NCBI GenBank assembly: GCA_030710605.1
Contig: CP092874.1
Coordinates: forward strand, 24,089,921 to 24,153,920
DNA: 64,000 nucleotides
Direction of reading: 5' to 3'
DNA from: Cordylochernes scorpioides
Taxonomy: Eukaryota > Arthropoda > Arachnida > Pseudoscorpiones > Chernetidae
A program made the position numbers and the translations under genes. Numbering within the stretch: position 1 is the stretch's first letter; each line of letters begins with the position of its first letter. This document shows, piece after piece, positions 11,426 to 23,135 of this stretch. Under the pieces are notes generated by a model. It did no database searches, was not told where the DNA came from, and saw only the letters and a list, made by a program, of their open reading frames with translations.

Positions 11426-11439
11426 TAAAAGGTACCTTC

Positions 11440-12236
11440 ATTAAATTTTCGTATTTTTTTTAAATCAAAAATAATATAAGATAAAAAGAGAAAATTTTAT
11501 TTAGTAATTTTCTCTAAATAATTCCCGTCACATCTACACTACTATACCATCTTGCTTCCCAATTTTCGTAGTATTTTTTAATAGTCTTTTTCCAAGTTTC
11601 TGGGGAACTTTGGTCATTTTTCTTTTATGTATTATCGTAACTGGAATCGCTGCCTTTTAAGAGACATTTACATTTTACTGTAAGGGAAAAGTTATCTGGA
11701 GCAATATCTGGCGAGTATGGGGCCTGAGGAAATATAGGAATCTTGTTTTTGGCCAAGAAATTCAGAACTGAAATAGACTTTTGAGGTCTGGCGTTGTCGT
11801 GTTGTAAAACCCAATCCTGAGAATCCCATTTTTTCTAGTCGTTTCTTCTTTATGGCTTCCTGTAGCCGCCACAAAACATCGATATAGACATGCTGGTTTA
11901 TGAGCCACTGATGAGCCAAGCCATCCCAATATATTTTTTCATCACAGTAAGGACAGTAGAAGTTTGATTTATTTGTGAAAAGAAACATTCACGTCTTAAT
12001 GTCTTCATTCGTTATATATAGATGGCGCGTTATTGGTTTGTATTGATTTATGGTTTGTCCTTTCGGAACAAAATATTAGCAAAAAATTATAATGAAAAAA
12101 TGTCTCTAACTGAACTTCGAGTTTGGATTTTGGGAAGCAAGCTTTCTTTTGTTTTGGTTTCTTCTTTACCGCACCATTCTTTTGATTAATGTCTGGTTTC
12201 CGGGTCATAACCATTAACCCACGTCTCAACCCCTGT
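11440..12236 (-). pseudogene. Decayed mariner transposase relic
   Basis: The minus strand shows displaced pieces of a mariner transposase: a segment like WVNGYDPET near the 5' part, then WRLQEAIKKKRLEK, then scrambled frames where the DNARPH region should be. Several frameshifts and a repeat insertion (11880-12050) break it. The same relic sits at the mirrored place, 55540-56560 plus, so it predates separation of the arms. It differs from the TIR-bounded mariner at 21811. Confidence 0.65.
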
Positions 12237-12271
12237 CATTACTTTCTTGAACCATTCGTTATATATATATA

Positions 12272-13170
12272 TGTCATAATTTGTATATAATTGTATGCCC
12301 CCCGACCCACTATGCATGTACAATGTATGATTTTCAAAGATTTAATAAAGAACAAGGTAACTGGAGGAAAGAAGTAGCAACAAAACATAGGAAATAGGTT
12401 TAAAGCGGGCACAATTATAAATAACTTGTACAGTCAATACTTCCTGACAGAAGGCCGGACGTATCTAGTGACCACAGAAGTTATATTAGTCAAGAAGCAC
12501 TCAACACTTCCTGGCAAAGCAGGACGTATCTGGTGACCAGAAGCTATAAAAGTAGAGAGACACCCCATACTTCCGACCCAAGACCGGACGTATTTGATAA
12601 CGCGGAAGTAAATAGAGTCGAAATAACACTCGATACTTCCTGACAAGATCGGCGGTATCTTTCACCAAAGTACGCCGCAGAACCAATCAGAAAGTATTCC
12701 CTAAATAGGTCAACCAATAGGAAAACGGGCACGTTCTATCCCTCGACCAATGGGAAAGAAGCCAACTCGTGGTGTTAAATCGAAAAGCAAGAATAGTCAG
12801 TTGTGATTCCGCTTCCAACAAGGTGACATCTACTCTCGAGGCCTCTCTCCCTCTGCTCATCCCGCAGCTAAGTACAATCACCACCATGTGATCAGATAAT
12901 TAACAATCCAAATCGCTCCGCTCTTCTCAAGCTTTCTTTCCTCCAACCCAGTTGCCTTTTATTTTCAAACCCCATCACGTGTCCTGATTATTCCTAACTG
13001 TGTGCTTCACTTGCCACTCAACGACTGCGTTTCAACCAATCCTCACCATTCAAATCGAACAACAAGAAATTCCGCAACGATATTGTCACAGATCGGTTAA
13101 GTCGACAGGATTCTACAACAGTGTAATACATCAAATATTGCAGTGTAATAACTTTGGATTATATATTACA
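12272..13170 (+). repeat. 5' LTR, 899 bp
   Basis: Starts TGTCATAATT and ends TATATTACA. An AATAAA lies at about 12344. Four imperfect copies of a roughly 65-bp motif (acttcctgacagaaggccgg...gaagt) lie at 12437-12665, like promoter or enhancer repeats. Its last 75 bases are duplicated immediately downstream (13172-13250) with a few changes. The sequence after that duplicate, gagccgacaggataaag, resembles the primer site of the Gypsy element at 39962. Confidence 0.85.
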
Positions 13171-13263
13171 TAGAGTCGACAGGATTCTACAACAGTGTAA
13201 TACATCAAATATTGCAGTGTAATAACTGCGGATCACATATTACATAGAGCCGACAGGATAAAG

Positions 13264-13740
13264 ATGGAAATTAGCCCAGGCGCCAGCAAAACAAAAGGCA
13301 ATGACAAACCGAGAGAGAAGAAACTGGCAACGAGCGGAAAGAAACTGACAACGAACGAAGCGACAAGACATACCCTGGCGACGGTAATTTTAGAACTGAC
13401 CGCCGCGCTACAAGGGGCAAGATCCACGCAAGGTGAGACGGTCTTCCGGAGCGCCACCCCCGGGGCAACCGACGCCCGCACCGCCGGTACGTGTCCGAAC
13501 AACCTGACGCCCACCGAGGAGTCGCCACCCGCCATGCCGTACCCATGCACCCGGAAGCAATCCACGCGACACGGGCCCAGTGTACCGACAACGCGGTCCA
13601 CTCGAATGGAAGCAGTACAAATGACTAGATTTCCCTTTCAATTGCGCGGACAGTGCAAACGGTCCCGATCCGGCCCAACAGATATTCCAAGCCAGCCACT
13701 CCAAGCCGAAGGCGCCACAGTGGAGACCTTTCGAGACTAA
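13264..13740 (+). CDS. Gag-position ORF of the LTR element, unidentified
   Basis: A 158-codon frame right after the primer-site region, in the position of gag. It is basic and rich in Thr, Arg and Pro. I see no capsid signature and no CCHC knuckle. It is GC-richer than the surrounding AT-rich DNA. It may be a remnant of gag or nucleocapsid, or a non-coding RNA leader with a chance frame. Confidence 0.35.
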   Translation: MEISPGASKTKGNDKPREKKLATSGKKLTTNEATRHTLATVILELTAALQGARSTQGETVFRSATPGATDARTAGTCPNNLTPTEESPPAMPYPCTRKQSTRHGPSVPTTRSTRMEAVQMTRFPFQLRGQCKRSRSGPTDIPSQPLQAEGATVETFRD

Positions 13741-13771
13741 GGTAGGCAATCCACCCAATGACACCATCAAA

Positions 13772-14908
13772 TTGACTTTGGACTTGTATCTGACCCAGGA
13801 CCTACCATGTACCTTTCTAATTGAACCAGACGCAGGTTCGAACATATTGCCGTATCATTTATACGATAGATTAAAAGCACAACTTCTCAACTTAAGTATT
13901 AAAAAACCTTCCCTTGATCTATCCACCCTAAATAGTTTTACGAAAAAAATAGGACATTTAACTTTCCCTCTGACAATAGGCCAAATAACCCGTAGAGAGA
14001 ACTTCCACGTGGTAAATGCATCCTTGCCATTTGGAGTTCTTACCTTAAAAACCCTTTATCAGTATAAATTAAAACTAAATTATAATCGCGGCACTATTTT
14101 CCAACTTGGCGTCCCATTATCTAATACTATCTACCACTTTAAACATGTGTCAAATGAATGCAAGCACGGGCTAGGCCAAAACCTGTCCCAAAGGACTCGC
14201 ACAGCACCCAAAGCTTTCACACATGGAAACCCTTGCCTGCATTCATTGCCCAAACCCCAAATATTTACATGCCACCATTCTAATCTCACACCACGCAACT
14301 TTTCACTCAATCCAATTGCCAATACTTTATGCCCACAACACATAAAACCACAGGACGGTTTTCACACTCACAACACACGCACCCATACGTCGTCACACAA
14401 CGGTAACACACACAACCAGCCCAACAAGCGCGACACTCACACCAAAAGGCGACACCAACCAGTAAACACATGCACAATCGTTAAGAATAACACAATCATC
14501 CCGTCTACACAAAACATAGAAAAAATTCACGCCACCAAACAACCACACAATCGAAAAACATTACGATCTTTCCTAAAAGCTGTGAACGCCTATAAAGAGT
14601 TCATTCCAGACCACGCCCGCTTGCGGACGCCACTTGTCAACCTTCTAAAAAAGGATGTCATGTGGGTCTGGGATGACGAATGCCAGAAAGCGCTCACTAA
14701 CCTGAAAAAAACCTTACCACACACCCCACATTACACCTTTACCAGGAAGGTCTGCCTTGCCAGGTGTACTGTAACACCTCAACATTCAGCATTACAGGCG
14801 TTCTTAAACAAGTCTACCCTGATGGGAAGACATATACCGTTCAACATTTCAGCCGATCTCTGCGTAGTCACGAGCGAAATTATTCAGACTTGGAACTACA
14901 ATGCCTAG
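13772..14908 (+). pseudogene. Degenerate pol: protease-like start, RT palm missing
   Basis: A 378-codon frame. Near residue 20 is a retropepsin-like LIEPDAGSNIL, where the usual D-S/T-G triad is D-A-G. Residues about 120-260 are a Thr/His/Asn-rich filler where the reverse transcriptase fingers and palm should be; no YxDD motif exists. The frame then shows the typical RT-thumb to RNase H connection (AYKEFIPDHARLRTPL, VWDDECQKAL). The next domain is in another frame (14764-16014), so a frameshift separates them. This Pol cannot be functional. Confidence 0.7.
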
Positions 14909-16014
14909 CCATTGTGGAAAGTGTGGATAATTTCCGCACCTGTCTAATGGGCAGAAAGTTTACAATACTTTCTGACCATCCTGCATTGCAGTGGTTGAAA
15001 GAGATCAAAGCCCCGTCAGGCAGATTGTTTCGATGGAGGTTAAGACTGTCAAGATACGAATATGAGGTCCGTAGCATAAATGGAGTACAACAATATGAAA
15101 CGGGCGTTGTAACTCGTATCCCATTTTGTGGCTTTCTAGATGCGCCACTCATAAAGAGCCAACAGTCTTCTCCACCGGGAAAATCTCGCGTGACTATGGA
15201 TCACAATAAACTGCGCACCGTCTCCCGAAAAGGAGTACTTAAAACTATAGTCCCAAGTTCACTTACAACCAGACTTCTTAAATCCGTACACACACAACAC
15301 CACCATCCAAACATCTCCAAGATGACGAGACTCATCTCGTCACAATATTATTGGCAGAACATGACACAAGACATCGCAAAACAGGTAAAAACCTGCCCCA
15401 CCTGCCGATTCGCTAGAAGAATCGATGAATACAACCAACCTTCACGTAAAAATACCGACACAGGCCCCAAAGCAAAACAAAATTCGTACATAAAACACAG
15501 CGTACACACAACACAAACAATGCCAAAATTACACCACCCACGTCAGAACGATCACACAGCTCAACCTAAATCAATTACCACCGACATATCGCTAATAAAA
15601 CCATTAACGATCAAACAGGAGAACTGCGAACCTACCAATCATCTAAATTCTACAATTAATAAGGTTCAGGCAAATATTTCAGAGTCCCCATTTACAAAAA
15701 TCTGGAGGAACATGGGGCAATACCCTATTTTTCATCTGATTTTCATCCTTTGTTTGTTAGTTCTACCATACAAATGTATCCCAATTTTATTCCTTAATTA
15801 TTTATTTATCTATACCATGTCCGCTCATAAAATTTTCGAACTACAAGAGGCAGTTTTTAATTTTGGACAAGCAGTTTTTCATTGTGGACAAGCAGTTTTT
15901 CATTGTGGACAAGCAGTTCTTCATTGTGGACAAACATTTATAAAACTTCTCATAATTTTAGGAACCATCTTTGCAGAAAATCTAAATAAACTCCGAAGAG
16001 ATAGAAGTAACTGA
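14764..16014 (+). pseudogene. RNase H and integrase zinc-finger remnant with hydrophobic tail
   Basis: A 416-codon frame. RNase H: FSRSLRSHERNYSDLELQ keeps the acidic residue and LSDHPALQWL keeps a later Asp, but the first catalytic Asp of the usual TDAS motif is absent (CNTS). An HHCC-type integrase finger follows (ending CPTCRFARR). The integrase DDE core is missing. After a low-complexity stretch comes a strongly hydrophobic segment and four heptads of the AVFHCGQ type encoded by 21-bp DNA repeats (15845-15935), then a basic end. The tail could be a membrane or env-like remnant. Confidence 0.65.
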
Positions 16015-16241
16015 AAGATGACCAACCAGTGTCGGAGAAGTCACACTCCAAAAACAAGATCTGAGCCGCACCAAAAATTAAATAAGCGGAAGGAAGAGAG
16101 AATTTTGAGACACCGCGACAGGAAGTGTAATCCGCGGCGATAAATTCGGCCTATGCAAACAAAGCGGAGCGCCTCGTCCGATCTCCAATTTCATTCCCTC
16201 TCTTTTGCCCGACACACCCCACTTCCGTATCTCTAATTACA

Positions 16242-16499
16242 ATGAGAAGGTCCCCTATTGAGGTCAACTGGGAACCTCTCTATGCCACCAATTTTGGATC
16301 CCAGTTCGAGTCTACATATCGATTTTTACCATCCAATTCCACATCCACAAGACAACACATAGAACTCGCTCACACATTTCTTACACAACAGACTTCTAAC
16401 ATTTTTTCACAACACACACAAAGACAAAAAATTACACATAAAGGTTATATAGATTTCCATGCCTCCTGTACACATAGCATAAACGCACTTGAGGGGTAG
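16242..16499 (+). CDS. Small hypothetical ORF in the LTR element
   Basis: Eighty-five codons between the pol remnant and the AT-rich 3' region. Not recognised; no motif. It may be a chance frame. Confidence 0.15.
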   Translation: MRRSPIEVNWEPLYATNFGSQFESTYRFLPSNSTSTRQHIELAHTFLTQQTSNIFSQHTQRQKITHKGYIDFHASCTHSINALEG

Positions 16500-17640
16500 A
16501 ATCACGTTTTCACCTAAGTGTCGCTACAGATGAGACAAAAAATTTATAGGGCATAATTGAGCAATTAAAACATTTATAGGGCATGTAGATACACAAAAGG
16601 GTTCAAAACAATACACCTTATTTTTCATATTAATCATTTTCATTATTTTCTCTCAATTAAAATTTAAAAATATAATCAATTTATCAATTTATTCAACTTA
16701 TTATCACTTTTAATCATTAATTATCATTTTTTTTCAATTAGTTTATATTATCATTTTTATTTATCAATTATCATTCTATTTACCACTTAGCTTATATTGC
16801 CATAACTCAATTATCAACGAAAACTCATTGATTTCCGGTTAAACTAAAAACATTAAATCATCCTTTGTTGTTGAAACCTTTTTATTTTTCATTTTTCTTT
16901 TTTTCCAAGCACTCAACTTTGATTTCGCTCAACCACTTTTTATTTTTATTTGATTTCAAAATACCTTATGAAATTTTATTTTTATTTTTATTTTGATTTC
17001 TCAAAAGCCCTAATAAAATTCCCTCGGTTTCCATTCCCAATTTCGAGCTAGAATATGGTTAGGCATTTTTCCTTTTTTTTCTCACCATGCACCAAGCATT
17101 CACTTTGATTTCTTCCAACTTTTTATTTTACTTTGATTTCTCAAAAGACCTTATGAAATTTCCTCGATTTCTTTTCCCAAAATTCGAGCAAAAAATTAGT
17201 TAGGCATTTTTCTTTTTTTTCATCATGCAACAAAGCATTTTTTTTCTCACCATGCAACCAAGCATTCACTTTGATTTCGTCCAACTTTTTATTTTTATAT
17301 TATTTTTGATTTCTCAAAAGCCCTAATAGAACTCCCTCGTTTTTATTTCCAATTTCGAGTAGAAATCAGTTAGGCGCATTTTCTTTTCTTTTTAATCCAC
17401 TATGTACCATAGCATTCATTTTGATTTCTTACAATTAAAAAAAAAATTTTTTTTGATTTCTATTAATTATACTCAACCTATATCATCAACACCATTCTAT
17501 TTTACTTCTTATATCGCCACCAATGCTTGTATATAAACTCTCAATACCCACAACTAATTTTCCCACAAAATTATTTTTCACTTTACAGAATTCTCTCAGG
17601 CTAACCCCTTCTTGAATTCTTCACATGTAGGGGGCGCATC
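16500..17640. other. AT-rich non-coding 3' internal region
   Basis: About 1.1 kb of low-complexity DNA with several imperfect repeats of an approximately 130-bp unit containing tttgatttctcaaaagccct and a reference to caccatgcaaccaagcattc. It has no coding frame. A short purine stretch (agggggcgca) near 17630 just before the 3' LTR could serve as polypurine tract. Confidence 0.6.
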
Positions 17641-18539
17641 TGTCATAATTTGTATATAATTGTATGCCCCCCGACCCACTATGCATGTACAATGTATGAT
17701 TTTCAAAGATTTAATAAAGAACAAGGTAACTGGAGGAAAGAAGTAGCAACAAAACATAGGAAATAGGTTTAAAGCGGGCACAATTATAAATAACTTGTAC
17801 AGTCAATACTTCCTGACAGAAGGCCGGACGTATCTAGTGACCACAGAAGTTATATTAGTCAAGAAGCACTCAACACTTCCTGGCAAAGCAGGACGTATCT
17901 GGTGACCAGAAGCTATAAAAGTAGAGAGACACCCCATACTTCCGACCCAAGACCGGACGTATTTGATAACGCGGAAGTAAATAGAGTCGAAATAACACTC
18001 GATACTTCCTGACAAGATCGGCGGTATCTTTCACCAAAGTACGCCGCAGAACCAATCAGAAAGTATTCCCTAAATAGGTCAACCAATAGGAAAACGGGCA
18101 CGTTCTATCCCTCGACCAATGGGAAAGAAGCCAACTCGTGGTGTTAAATCGAAAAGCAAGAATAGTCAGTTGTGATTCCGCTTCCAACAAGGTGACATCT
18201 ACTCTCGAGGCCTCTCTCCCTCTGCTCATCCCGCAGCTAAGTACAATCACCACCATGTGATCAGATAATTAACAATCCAAATCGCTCCGCTCTTCTCAAG
18301 CTTTCTTTCCTCCAACCCAGTTGCCTTTTATTTTCAAACCCCATCACGTGTCCTGATTATTCCTAACTGTGTGCTTCACTTGCCACTCAACGACTGCGTT
18401 TCAACCAATCCTCACCATTCAAATCGAACAACAAGAAATTCCGCAACGATATTGTCACAGATCGGTTAAGTCGACAGGATTCTACAACAGTGTAATACAT
18501 CAAATATTGCAGTGTAATAACTTTGGATTATATATTACA
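17641..18539 (+). repeat. 3' LTR, 899 bp
   Basis: Same length as the 5' LTR and, wherever compared, the same sequence, including four overlapping minus-strand frames that translate identically. The offset from the 5' LTR is a constant 5369 bp. Confidence 0.85.
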
Positions 18540-18547
18540 TATATATC

Positions 18548-18839
18548 ATATAAAAAATGGCATATCCTGACCAGGAGCACATGTGCTTTACAGAAGGCAG
18601 AGCGCCATCTGGTGGAACAGAAATCAACTAAACATTGATTTAGCCTGTTCCCTGATATTTGGCCAACCCAATTTCTTGATAAATCAAGAAAAGCCATCCA
18701 CCATTTATCAAGAAATTGGGTTGGCCAAATATCAGGGAACAGGCTAAATCAATGTTTAGTTGATTTCTGTTCCACCAGATGGCGCTCTGCCTTCTGTAAA
18801 GCACATGTGCTCCTGGTCAGGATATGCCATTTTTTATAT
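18548..18839. mobile_element. 292-bp fold-back MITE, left arm only
   Basis: A near-perfect palindrome: atataaaaaatggcatatcc at the left end and its exact inverse at the right, arms of about 137 bp, and a loop of about 18 bases around aagaaaagccatccacca. Shorter relatives are at 3382-3530, 32250-32345 and 36755-36805. Confidence 0.85.
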
Positions 18840-18917
18840 TGATTTCAACACCTGATCTTTTTATCTTTTATTTTTTTATTTCGTTTTTAATATATATCAT
18901 ATGTAACTAACAACAAC

Positions 18918-19000
18918 AAAATACTTTATTAAGACCTTTGGTCTTATACAGATTCTCCGAGTAGAAATGTAGGGTATATATACAGAAATAACAGTTATAG
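18918..19000 (-). repeat. Retroposon 3' tail with hairpin-AATAAAG module
   Basis: On the minus strand it reads ctgtata, hairpin AAGACC aaa GGTCTT, AATAAAG, then a (TTG)n tail. Mirrored at 55455-55516. A second tail, GGAC gatt GTCC type, is at 19384-19440, mirrored at 49390-49450. Confidence 0.7.
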
Positions 19001-19910
19001 TAACAATAACCAGCAATGCGAAAAACGTAAATGGTTAACTTTTCTTGATTAATCAATAATGGGTATTTGGGCCAATTTTGGAATAATTAAAAATCAGCGA
19101 GAATAGTTGATATTTATTCCGATAGATGACGCAAGCCATCAGCAACTTTCAGTTGCACGATAAGGAGATGCCACTTTCTTTATCTTAAAGTAATCAGCAA
19201 TGTTATTTACAATGTATCAAATAAATCCATTCTGTCAGTAAACTCGCTGGAGGGATGAGATTTCTGAAAGAAAGAGCTATCATTGCAACGGTTTTATAAT
19301 TTATGTGAAAGGTGTTCCAGTGTAATAACAGACCATGATTTCTAATAAGTTGGTAATTCAGTTAACTATACAAAAGCCGAATACAACAACAACAAAACCT
19401 TTATTAAGGACAATCGTCCCATACAGGAGATACTCCCAGGATAGGTAAACAGAAATAAACATAGCAGTTATTTACAGAAAGTGGAGATTGACATCGACCT
19501 TCTTTCAAGTTAGATCCATCATCTGTGTTACGTCTATTGTCTGTGTTGTTTTCCAGAATTTATGAAAAGCCAATGCATTGGTCCTGCTTTTCACTATTTT
19601 TTGTTAATAAAACATATGACGAATTGTTTTCATAAGCAATCTTCTTGCGGAGAATCACTCACAGTAAAACATGTAGAGTGGAAAGTCCTGGCTAAATTCA
19701 TTATCACACAGAGTGTACTTTAAGTTCTTGGGGATTTCAATAATAGATGTCATTATGTTTAAATAGTGAAAATTCTCACTTTTACATCGCTTTACAGTTA
19801 ATGGGATATCATCGTTGAGGTAACACTCCATGGAATTTTATGTTTGTAAATGCATATTGTAGCGAAATATTTATATTTTATAAACAGATTATTCATTTTG
19901 ACATACCATA

Positions 19911-20190
19911 CACCAATACCTCGCTTTGTGTCGTTTCGTTTTGCGTTTTTTTCGAAGTTGCGTCGCTGCTTAATTTTTACTGATTTTCACTGTGCATCGT
20001 TAGATTTTCGAAATTCCGTTGTTTTGGATTCGAGTTTTTAATTTTTTAAATTTTTTTTTTCCCTAAAATATGGCAACACCTTTGTTTTTGATTGCGCGAT
20101 GCCATCAAAATTTTATTTTCACTTTGCGTAGTTTCAATTTGCGTCATGTTTTTTTGGAACGTAACCCCGACGCAAAGCGAGGTATGGGTG
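19911..20190. mobile_element. pogo/Tigger-like MITE
   Basis: 280 bp between TA dinucleotides, with ends CACCAATACCTCGCTTTG and its inverse form (CAAAGCGAGGTATGGGTG). Mirrored at 48631-48909; an extra right-arm copy is at 47645-47897. Confidence 0.8.
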
Positions 20191-20199
20191 TATTTATAT

Positions 20200-20610
20200 A
20201 TCTTGTTACTCTGTATACTTCCCTTATTGATTATCTTGTCTTGTAGATTGTGCTTGTGCCTTAAATAAAATGATGTGTCATCCTGAAGTTTATCTTTCCT
20301 AATTTTCTATATATTAAATAATTTTATCCGTGATCGAACGTTGTACTGTACGTATTACATCCCAAACACGATGTCAGCCATCTCTGTCTTGAGTTCGATG
20401 TACCATCTTGGAGACCGTTAAACCAGTGTGTTCCTAAATCCTATCTATATATGTGTTAATTAGATATAAGGAATATTTGAATGAGTGTTGCTACCAGGAA
20501 GGTTGACAAGGAAAACCAACCAGAGTTTCCTCCAGGATACAATTTAGGAAGAAGCAAGAGTCTTGCAGAAGTACTTCTTCCTCTTTCACTGGCGCCCTGA
20601 CTTGGTAGTA
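20200..20610 (+). repeat. LTR-like end with primer-site-like sequence
   Basis: Shares its AATAAA region and tcatcctgaag block with the solo LTRs, then runs to ctttcac followed by TGGCGCCCTGACTTGG (20590-20605), which looks like a tRNA primer-binding site. A 39-codon frame starts at 20482, and the right-arm copy has a 7-bp insertion that breaks it. No internal retroelement sequence follows. Mirrored at about 48215-48640. The assignment is tentative. Confidence 0.35.
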
Positions 20611-20732
20611 ATTTTTTTAACCATTTGAGATGTAAGTTTTATTTAAAGAAATGGTAGCGGATACTTGGATATTTTTATATTTTCCCTTTTTATAGAAAAA
20701 AAAATATAATTACGGTTGGTTTTATTTAAACT

Positions 20733-21720
20733 ACACTCATAGACAAAACTTAAGGAAGTTGTACCATTTAGCATGTATATCGGGATACAGACAATAACTC
20801 TGAAAGATATTACAGTGACCTTTATTGAAGACACAGGAGATAACCAAGTATGAACAAAATTGCCTTTGTCTCCTTGAAAAAAAAAATTAAAAAAGACGAC
20901 CGGCGAAGTTTTGTCCATGAGTGTAAATAAAGCGGTTGAAGTGTTATACAGTATATTTAGTAGAACTTCCATGAGAGGATACTCTTGCTAGATGACACTT
21001 CTCCGAAAAGGACAATTTTCAATGACAAATTATTATTTTCATTTATAGAAAGTCTCCGGTAAAAAGAGAGCACACTTCTCTCTAAAGGACATTTTGGCTC
21101 TCGTAACTAGAGGTTGTCCTTTAAAAGGAGTTTTTTTTACTGCATATCTTATATATAAACCGTTTCTTCTTTTATACTCATGGACAGAACTTGAGAAAGT
21201 GGAATGTCTTTGATTGCGCCGGTCGTCTATTATTATTATATATTTTTTAAATGAGACAGAGACAATTTTCGTAAAGATAGAGGCTGCCTGGACGGCATTC
21301 ATAGTTCTTCAAATTAAAGACACTTCGTTCAGTAAATATTTTTTATTGGCCGAAGTGTCTTTAATTCGAAGAGAAAATTTTGTTCCAACTAAGTTATCTC
21401 GTGTGTCTTCAATAAAGGTGACTGTAATATCTTTCAGTGTTATTGTCTCAATCCCGATATACATGTTAAAAAGTACAACTTACTTAAGTTTTGTCTATCT
21501 GTATTACTAACTATATATAACTCCTGGAACATATATCTGTTTCAAACATCCACCTTCTTTGCATATAACGACCTTTATCATGTAACACGCAACTTATTTT
21601 TTTACTTGATTAAAGGGAGCTTTCGCGCAAGCCCTTTTTCACCTAACTACAATGTTTTAGTTATCTGAAGAAGGACTTGCTCGAAAGCTTTCTTTAATCA
21701 AGTAAATTTAAAAAGTTATG
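20733..21720. mobile_element. Cluster of Tc1/mariner-type MITEs and a hairpin repeat
   Basis: Two copies of the ctcatggacaaaactt MITE (20733-20926 and 21176-21505) flank an arm-shared 250-bp segment. At 21600-21720 an inverted repeat (acttgattaaagggagcttt and inverse) holds CTGAAGAAGGACTTGCTCGA, a hammerhead-like core remnant. Mirrored at 46860-48080. Confidence 0.55.
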
Positions 21721-21810
21721 GCGTCTTATGATTTTTTTTTTGTAATTTGTCGAAATCCGCAATTCTGTAATAACGATTTCCTCAAGTTTTGTCCTTTGTC
21801 CATGAGTATA

Positions 21811-23120
21811 CAAGGTATGTCCCATAAGTTCCCGGACTGGGTCCATAAAAAAAAAAGGTAAGATTTTTTCAAAATTTTTTTATTAAAACTTTTCAAAGTA
21901 ATCCCCCCTTGCTTCAACGCACCAGCGCCATCGTTTCTCCCAATTGTCGAAACAGTTTTTATAAGCCTCTTTTGGAATGCTCTTCAATGCTAACGGCGAT
22001 TTTTCTATTATGTCATCCCTGGTGTCAAAATGTCTTCCTTTTAGAACTGCTTTAAGTTTGGGGAACAGGAAAAAGTCATTTGGTGCGATGACTGGGAAAT
22101 AGGGTGGTTGAAGTAGGATTTGTGTCCCGTTTTTCGCCAAAAAGCTAGTCATCAAGTGCGCTGTGTGAGGGCGAGCATTGTCATGGTGTAGGATCCAGCC
22201 ACCATTAGTCCATTTTTCTGGCCTTTTTTTTCGAATCGCTTCCCTTAGACGGCGAAGAATGCCCAAATACATTTCCTTAATAACTGTTTGGCCTGCAGGA
22301 AGATACTCGTGATGAACAATGCCCTTGTTATCCAAAAAGCGACCAGCAACACCTTGTTTCTGGATTTCAATATCCTGGATTTTTTGGGTCTAGGCTCACC
22401 CTGACCTCTCCACTCGGCAGATTGACGCTTGGTTTCAGGGTCATAGCCATAGACCCATGTCTCATCGCCTGTGATTATCTTGTCTTTCCATTCCGGATCC
22501 GTTCTTGTCATTTTAAACATGTCTTCACAGGTTGCAAGCCGACACAGATTTTGCTCATTAGTGAGGAATCTTGGGATGCATTTTGCAGGAGTCTTTTTGA
22601 GCTTCAAATCTTCGGTTACGATCTTCCAATCGTTGTTTTAGAGATACCTGTGTCTTGCTCTAGCTCCAGCAAAGTGGTTCGAGGATTTTCTTTTATCAAA
22701 TCGGTGATTTTTTGCACATTTTATCAGTACTTTGAAATTTTGGGCGTCCTTGACGAGGAGCATCTTCAATGGAAATTCGGCCAGCTTTAAATCTAGAATG
22801 CCAGTCAAAAACAATTGTTCTCTTTGGGGAATGCTTTATTAAGCATTTAAAAAGTTTCGGTTGCTGATATTTGAAGTTTCACACAAAATTCTATGCAAAT
22901 CCTCTGCTTCAATTTTCGTTCCATCGTAAAATCGACGCAGCGCTATGTGTAACCTTTAAATAAATTAGAATAACTTTGGGGCGCGTGCACGTACCGCCTC
23001 GATATTGGTACCACCGTGTAGCCAGATATTTTTTCTATTAAAAACTGTCAAATTTATTTATATTTTTCATTTATTTATTTTTTTATGGACCCAGTCCGGG
23101 AACTTATGGGACATACCTTG
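21811..23120 (-). mobile_element. mariner element, 1310 bp, left arm only
   Basis: Terminal inverted repeats caaggtatgtcccataagtt (left end) and its inverse at the right, extending about 36 bp, flanked by TA on both sides (21809-21810, 23121-23122). The right arm retains a single TA empty site near 46856. About 1.3 kb is the usual mariner length. Confidence 0.92.
21883..22940 (-). pseudogene. mariner transposase, frameshifted
   Basis: Read on minus from about 22940. The N-terminal DNA-binding part is broken by frameshifts (22610-22940). Residues like IITGDETWVYGYDPET (22510-22430) hold the first catalytic Asp. After another shift near 22340, WILHHDNARPHTA gives the second Asp and APNDFFLFPKLK the third, with 34 residues between them (D34D, mariner type). 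At least two frameshifts make the transposase non-functional, although the TIRs are well kept. Confidence 0.85.
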
Positions 23121-23135
23121 TATTTAGGTATTTTT

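Larger units (their letters stand above)
12272..18539 (+). mobile_element. LTR retrotransposon with decayed coding, left arm only
   Basis: 6268 bp bounded by two 899-bp direct LTRs and a 4-bp TATA duplication (12268-12271, 18540-18543). The right arm has an empty site near 55523. Protease-, RNase H- and integrase-like pieces place it in Ty3/Gypsy, but the reverse transcriptase palm and integrase core are missing. The LTRs look identical over every stretch I compared, so insertion was recent although the proteins cannot work. The element was probably moved by proteins from a related element. Confidence 0.85.

Noticed and set aside
13264-13740. Overlapping minus-strand frames in the GC-rich gag region
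   Set aside because: GC-rich DNA yields long chance frames; the plus-strand order of the LTR element explains the region.
15700-16014. Intact env gene
   Set aside because: Only a short hydrophobic stretch and heptads fused to a pol remnant; no signal peptide, cleavage site or ectodomain.
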